This document shows positions 60,198-64,000 of a DNA stretch of 64,000 nt, piece by piece. The notes under the pieces are model-generated. The model did no database searches. It saw only the letters and a list, made by a program, of their open reading frames with translations, and had not been told where the DNA came from. Position 1 is the stretch's first letter; every line of letters starts with the position of its first letter. The stretch is from CAZGAQ01 sp964523405 (GTDB taxonomy: Bacteria > Planctomycetota > Phycisphaerae > UBA1845 > Fen-1342): NCBI GenBank assembly GCA_964523405.1, contig CAZGAQ010000003.1, positions 248,001 through 312,000 of the forward strand, in the 5' to 3' direction. Position numbers and translations under genes: made by a program.

Positions 60198-61478
60198 CTA
60201 CGTTACCGGACGCGACGGGGGCTGCTTCGAAGCGCACGCCTGGTCTCGACCAGGCCGCCCAGATGCAGTCCCGCCGGCCCCGGGGCTCCCGCAGAGAATG
60301 CACGCGATCTGTGTCGGATCTGGGTAGTTCGGGACCGGGAACAGGTCCAATGCCCTGACGACCTGCAAGACGCGCGATCGCTGCTCCTCGTTGCCCGATT
60401 CCAGATCACCGATGACGGCGCCCCGAATTACGTTCGCGATCCAGCGCACGGTGAATGAATCTGAGTCTTCCAGGGAAGGTGTAGTCAACCCGGCATCGTC
60501 AGAGTAACCCACAGCGCGGGCGGCACGTCCGGGATGCACCTTCAAGCCGGGGAACTGCTCCAGGAACTCACAACGGTCCAGGTGGTCGAAAAGGTAGTCG
60601 GCCGCAACAAGCTCTCTCACGCACTCCGGCTGCCTGTCGAGAGGCATAGTGAAGGCGGGAACACGGCGCGTAGAGGGTCCCCGGTCGAGCTGCGGGCCAC
60701 GGCCCGACAACAGCGCGACCAGGCCGTCAACCGACAGGCCCGAGCGGACCTGATCATATATCCGGTGCTGAACATCCCGGCCGAACTGGCCGTATGGCAA
60801 CGCCACCTTGTCGAATGGCCAGTGACGGCAGCACGTGTGATACACGGCGGGAAAGAGGGCGATGGCAAACTCGCACTCGAACTCCATGAAATACACGGAG
60901 AAGACCGGTTCGATTGACCCAGGCGCGCGCGCTTCAGCGAGCGACGTAATCCAATACCGGTCATTGTCGAGGGGGATCAGGTGCGACAGCGTATCGGGCA
61001 CAACGTGGCCGAAGTGCGTGTCGAGGAGCTTGGCGACGCCGCGGGGGCAGGCCCCCTTATGCGTTTGCTCCAAGGCGCTGCCGTGCGGCGCGATCAGTGC
61101 GGCCTGCATCAGCGAAGCGGTATCGGCATCGACCTGGGAGAGCGCGGCGTCGATCTCCTGGAACGGCAGCAGCTCGTGATTCACCAACAGATATAGAAGC
61201 TGTTGCCAGTGGGCGGCGCGGGCGGCCTTGGCTTCGGGCGAGCGGCCGGGGTCTGGGTCGATTCCGGCAAGGCGGCGCAGCTCGGCGGTCTGTTCGCCGG
61301 TCAACCCGAGCGCACCCGCTATGCGCATGAGCGCGTCCGGGCGCGGCGTCCACCGCCCCTGTTCAATGTTGTGAATGTACGCTGGTCCAAGCCCAGCAGA
61401 TAAGGACAGGGCGCGAGCCGAGATGCCGCGTGACGCGCGGTAGGCATGGAGCTTTGAAGCCAGCGCCTTTCGTCCCAT
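60198..61478 (-). CDS. XRE-family transcriptional regulator with large C-terminal domain
   Basis: 426 residues from the ATG at 61476-61478, with AGGA nine bases upstream. The N-terminal helix-turn-helix ('ISARALSLSAGLGPAYIHNIEQGRWTPRP', about 19-47, quoted here only as the position of the HTH) is of the XRE/Cro type. The other 350 residues have no recognisable motif, and look like a ligand-binding or effector domain of the kind seen in MmyB-type regulators. It is divergent from a small Cro-like gene with two operator-like palindromes between. This is the layout of a phage or element repressor control region. Confidence 0.75.
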   Translation of the reverse strand: MGRKALASKLHAYRASRGISARALSLSAGLGPAYIHNIEQGRWTPRPDALMRIAGALGLTGEQTAELRRLAGIDPDPGRSPEAKAARAAHWQQLLYLLVNHELLPFQEIDAALSQVDADTASLMQAALIAPHGSALEQTHKGACPRGVAKLLDTHFGHVVPDTLSHLIPLDNDRYWITSLAEARAPGSIEPVFSVYFMEFECEFAIALFPAVYHTCCRHWPFDKVALPYGQFGRDVQHRIYDQVRSGLSVDGLVALLSGRGPQLDRGPSTRRVPAFTMPLDRQPECVRELVAADYLFDHLDRCEFLEQFPGLKVHPGRAARAVGYSDDAGLTTPSLEDSDSFTVRWIANVIRGAVIGDLESGNEEQRSRVLQVVRALDLFPVPNYPDPTQIACILCGSPGAGGTASGRPGRDQACASKQPPSRPVT

Positions 61479-61493
61479 TGGCGAGAATCCTAC

Positions 61494-61513
61494 GCATCTT
61501 CATGGATAGATGC
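61494..61513. promoter_or_regulatory. Operator site 1 (GCATCT-N8-AGATGC)
   Basis: A perfect inverted repeat lies 15 bases upstream of the XRE gene start. It has the same ATCT-N8-AGAT core and spacing as site 2, so it is probably an autoregulatory site. Confidence 0.6.
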
Positions 61514-61532
61514 AAATTGTGAACCAATGGTC

Positions 61533-61561
61533 TTGACGGCGGCAACAAAGCGGTATATCTA
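61533..61561 (+). promoter_or_regulatory. Promoter of the Cro-like gene
   Basis: TTGACG (61533-61538) and TATCTA (61556-61561) are spaced 17 bases apart. TATATC two bases upstream is the alternative -10. The -10 box overlaps operator site 2, so a bound repressor would block it. Confidence 0.6.
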
Positions 61562-61573
61562 TTTAGGAAGATA
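61556..61573. promoter_or_regulatory. Operator site 2 (TATCT-N8-AGATA)
   Basis: An inverted repeat with the same half-site core (ATCT/AGAT) and the same eight-base spacer as site 1. It covers the -10 region of the rightward promoter. Confidence 0.6.
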
Positions 61574-61588
61574 CGTGGAGGCAGCCAG

Positions 61589-61861
61589 ATGGCAGAGTGC
61601 GTTGTGGTCGACGGTGTCAAGCTCAATGCCGAGCGGATCGCACGTGGAATGACGCGGGGGGAGGTGGCGATCAAGGCGAGGGTTCACTTGAACAGCGTCT
61701 TGAGGGCGTTGTCCGGTGGACGCGTAACCCTGCGCGTGGGTAGGGCCGTGGCCGGAACTCTCGGATTCTCACTGCGAGAAGTCATCGTCACGGCAGCTTC
61801 AGGTGCGGTCGTTGCGAGCGGAACAGTTGATGGTGTTGGGGGAGAGACGCAGGCGGCGTAG
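61589..61861 (+). CDS. Small Cro-like helix-turn-helix protein
   Basis: 90 residues from the ATG at 61589, with GGAGG seven bases upstream. 'ARGMTRGEVAIKARVHLNSV' then 'LRALSGGRVTLRVGRAVAGTLG' fits an XRE/Cro HTH. The Ala/Gly/Val-rich tail is short. It is the first gene of a rightward operon (24 bases to the next) and probably the Cro or Ner partner of the divergent regulator. Confidence 0.7.
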   Translation: MAECVVVDGVKLNAERIARGMTRGEVAIKARVHLNSVLRALSGGRVTLRVGRAVAGTLGFSLREVIVTAASGAVVASGTVDGVGGETQAA

Positions 61862-61885
61862 TCATCGGGGGCGAGGGACTGGTCG

Positions 61886-62593
61886 ATGGAAGCTGAAAAT
61901 CGCCAACAAGATGTGGTTTTGGAACCAGTCCCCGCCGCGTCCGCGCGACCCTGCCCTGCGCAGGCCGCGCGGCGCGGCACCCCCACCTCGTTCGAAACCG
62001 ATGATGCAGTCCGGGCTGCCGCTGGCCTTGTCTGTCGTGTTGTGCGGTATCTGAAGCCCGACGCCATCGAGCGGCGCGCGACGTTGACCGAGGTTGCTGG
62101 CCTCAAGCTCACTCGCCGGCAGCGCGAAAAGCTCATCGCCGATCATGGGCTTCGGCGGGCTTACCGGGCGTGGATGTCGGGGCGTCCACGCGGCAGGAAG
62201 TGCCACGCGATCGCCGACTTGTTGCAGATCGTTGAGGCGCATACGGGGCAGAAGATCAGCGAACGTCGGCTGCGCAAAATTGACGAAGTTCTCCGACGAA
62301 GCGGGGTTCGGGGGTTGATCGACACCCGCGGCCGGCCGCGGGGCAACAAGCCGGTGTCGGCCGCGGCGCTGTTGGTGTTCGTTAGTCAGGTTGAGGATGG
62401 CGTGCCGTGGCGTGAGGCACACCGTCGCGTGCGTGAGCTTTCCGATCGCCGGGGCTGGCAGTGGCCGCGCCACGCGATCACCGTCGCGTCATTGATGAAA
62501 TCGCACTCCGTCGCGCTGGTCGAAACCACGGCCGACTCCGCGCCATCTCCGCGCGGCCAGGATTCGCACCTTCAGAAAGTAGGGAGGAACTAG
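61886..62593 (+). CDS. DNA-binding protein resembling the N-terminal part of Mu-type transposases
   Basis: 235 residues. The segment 'RSGVRGLIDTRGRPRGNKPV' is followed by 'LVFVSQVEDGVPWREAHRRVRELSDRRGWQWPRHAI'-type sequence. This resembles the 'GL..L.D.RGRPKG....' and 'Y......A...GW.WPS..TV' helices of the DNA-binding region of MuA-like transposases. There is no DDE catalytic core. It could be a separate end-binding protein or an early regulator. The match is a recalled pattern and not a search hit. It is followed by a GTG-start gene after 3 bases. Confidence 0.5.
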   Translation: MEAENRQQDVVLEPVPAASARPCPAQAARRGTPTSFETDDAVRAAAGLVCRVVRYLKPDAIERRATLTEVAGLKLTRRQREKLIADHGLRRAYRAWMSGRPRGRKCHAIADLLQIVEAHTGQKISERRLRKIDEVLRRSGVRGLIDTRGRPRGNKPVSAAALLVFVSQVEDGVPWREAHRRVRELSDRRGWQWPRHAITVASLMKSHSVALVETTADSAPSPRGQDSHLQKVGRN

Positions 62594-62596
62594 CCC

Positions 62597-63319
62597 GTGT
62601 CTACCGCGCTCGCCCACCACAATCCGGTCGAAGTCGACACTCCGCTCGCGGTCGAGAGCGTAGCGAACATGACGACGGACGAATTGAGCGAGCGGGTCCG
62701 CGAGGCGCACTTAGCGTGCGTGGCGGCGCAGGGGGCGGCCCTGCTCCGGGGTCTGGAAGTCGGGCAACTGCTGATTGCTGCCAAGGAGAAGATCGCCCGC
62801 GGTGACTGGCTCTGTTGGCTGGACGAACATTGCCGGGTGTCGAATCGACAGGCGCAGCGGTACATGAACATCTACCGGCGCTTCCTCAAGGAACCCCATG
62901 CGACGCGCGCGTCGTTTTGCGGCATGAGTCTGCGGGAAGCCGAGCGGCGCGTTCTGGCCGAGCCTGCGACGGCCGAACCTGCGACAGCTGGGCGCGTCCG
63001 CGGTCGGCCAAGTACAGACGAAATATCCAACCTGTGTCCCCGCAGACGAAGGCAGGTTTGCCTTACTGTGGAGGTTCGTTCGCGCTTTCTACGCACAAGC
63101 ATGAATCGCGAAGTTGTCGAGCTGCGCGAACTCGTCAGGGACGCGGGATCAAAGGCGGCGCAGACACGTCTGCTAGAAGCCCTGGAGCAGATTGCCAAAG
63201 ACTGCGCCGCACTTCGGGAGGTTATCGAACAGGAACGATCATTGAGGGTGTTGAGCGGGAGGAAGAAGCGCCGCGCCGCAGTGCAGAGGGATATTGAACA
63301 GGGGGCGGCGCGTGATTGA
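62597..63319 (+). CDS. DUF3102-like protein
   Basis: 240 residues from a GTG at 62597, with GGAGG nine bases upstream. 'GLEVGQLLIAAKEKIARGDW' then 'LCWLDEHCRVSNRQAQRYMNIYRRF' is the DUF3102 core, found mainly on plasmids, phages and other mobile elements. The C-terminal half is charged and helical ('LLEALEQIAKDCAALREVIEQ'), probably coiled coil. Its stop overlaps the next gene by eight bases. Confidence 0.7.
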   Translation: MSTALAHHNPVEVDTPLAVESVANMTTDELSERVREAHLACVAAQGAALLRGLEVGQLLIAAKEKIARGDWLCWLDEHCRVSNRQAQRYMNIYRRFLKEPHATRASFCGMSLREAERRVLAEPATAEPATAGRVRGRPSTDEISNLCPRRRRQVCLTVEVRSRFLRTSMNREVVELRELVRDAGSKAAQTRLLEALEQIAKDCAALREVIEQERSLRVLSGRKKRRAAVQRDIEQGAARD

Positions 63320-64000
63320 CGTCCGCGCACAAGTCGCGTCCGCCCCGCCCGCCGGCGGTGATGCTCCGGGATTGATCCGGGCCGAACGGATCAATTCGCG
63401 CGTCTTCGGGGGAGGGAACGCCGGGCGGCTCCTGAAGCTGCGCTTCCTGGAGGCACACGGGACCGTGGACGCGCAGGGGGCGAAGTGGGTCGACCGAGCT
63501 ACGATCCTAGATCGTGGGCCGTTCGAAGGCCGCACGATCAGTGACGTGCTGGAGCCGGCGCGGCGGCAACCGGTACACCCCATTGTGCGAGAGCGCGGAA
63601 CGGCCAGGCAGCGCGACGAGGAGCAACTCCGCAATCGGTTGCTGGACCTGGACGCCGAATTCCAGCGAGAGCACCCAACGCTGCCACCCACGAGCCCGCG
63701 GTACTTCGCGGAGTTCGTCCGGGTACATGGGGAGTGGGCCAGACAGCACGGCCTTCCTACGGGCAAGACCCAGATCATCGAGCTACGCAACAGCCGGCAG
63801 GAAGGCAAGCCGCTCACGCGGCGCTACAACAGCGGCCGGCGGCCCAAGGTGCTGTTCGACCCCGACGTGCTCGAGCAGTGCGCGGCAGTGTACCGGACGA
63901 AGTCGATGGAATTAACGGGGGAGTACTCGGTTTTTGAATGGGGCCGCGCTGAGGCGAAGGCGTCCGGGCTGGTGTGGGCGGGGAGTCCTGAGCGTTTTCG
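63312..64000 (+). CDS. Partial CDS running off the window, candidate transposase or element protein
   Basis: A frame without stops runs from a GTG at 63312 (overlapping the previous stop) to the right edge, at least 229 codons. Visible segments are 'GRLLKLRFLEAHGTVDAQGAKWVD', 'RYFAEFVRVHGEWARQHGLP', 'RRYNSGRRPKVLFDPDVLEQ' and 'EWGRAEAKASGLVW'. The last two recall the linker and helix preceding the catalytic core in Mu-type transposases, but nothing decisive is in the window. It is coupled to the DUF3102-like gene. Confidence 0.6.
   Translation, partial: MIDVRAQVASAPPAGGDAPGLIRAERINSRVFGGGNAGRLLKLRFLEAHGTVDAQGAKWVDRATILDRGPFEGRTISDVLEPARRQPVHPIVRERGTARQRDEEQLRNRLLDLDAEFQREHPTLPPTSPRYFAEFVRVHGEWARQHGLPTGKTQIIELRNSRQEGKPLTRRYNSGRRPKVLFDPDVLEQCAAVYRTKSMELTGEYSVFEWGRAEAKASGLVWAGSPERF

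Overview
The window reads as GC-rich bacterial DNA of a planctomycete-like organism, probably a scaffold from a draft or metagenome-assembled genome. The basis is inference from four kinds of content: four secreted proteins with PEP-CTERM tails, two surface proteins with dockerin-like Asp/Asn-rich repeats, a pseudopilin with the GFTLIELL motif and a late H-x9-DG signature, and small zinc-ribbon membrane proteins. A run of ten Ns at 23084-23093 shows it is a scaffold. Coding density is high. I saw no rRNA, CRISPR array or recognisable insertion sequence.

Layout. 1-12.3 kb: a partial exported protein, an Ig-domain membrane protein, an OPA-type transporter, an orphan ABC ATPase, two polytopic glycosyltransferase-like proteins (one resembling eukaryotic ALG10), an M20 peptidase, MutL, an M16 peptidase and a YbjQ-like protein. 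12.6-18.5 kb: tRNA-Lys with a terminator, an FG-GAP/dockerin surface protein, two paralogous PEP-CTERM proteins behind a strong promoter, and an ABC-exporter-like permease. 18.75-25.2 kb: a complete ISC iron-sulfur operon (Rrf2 regulator, IscS, IscU, IscA, HscB, HscA, an unknown membrane-anchored protein, ferredoxin). 25.2-32.9 kb: peroxiredoxin, a REC-GGDEF-HD-GYP regulator with a YjfB-like protein, PanB, an MBL-fold protein, a DUF3467 protein surrounded by four hairpin repeats, a metallophosphoesterase and a Trm112-like protein.

33.1-36.6 kb holds the most interesting locus. A cobalamin riboswitch on the minus strand precedes a tight three-gene operon. It encodes a DUF4465 protein with a PEP-CTERM anchor, a dockerin-bearing surface protein and a pseudopilin. 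I read this as a candidate B12-controlled surface system, possibly for corrinoid capture. 36.7-54.7 kb: exonuclease III, a chemoreceptor, NAD synthetase, a SprA-related protein, an RRM protein, FolD, two lipoproteins (one an SGNH hydrolase), a DUF5009 acyltransferase-like protein, a PilZ-REC-HPt protein that has lost its phosphorylation residues, Pgi and mannose-1-phosphate guanylyltransferase.

54.8-59.9 kb: an (alpha/alpha)6 glycosidase, a deoxyhypusine-synthase-like enzyme, a STAS protein and a fourth PEP-CTERM protein. From 60.2 kb to the right edge the content changes. A large XRE regulator and a small Cro-like protein are divergent, with two matching operators between them. Tightly packed DNA-binding genes follow, including one open frame that runs off the end. 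This looks like the control and early region of a Mu-like transposable element. Short hairpin and heptamer repeats are scattered through the window, some of them inside coding regions.
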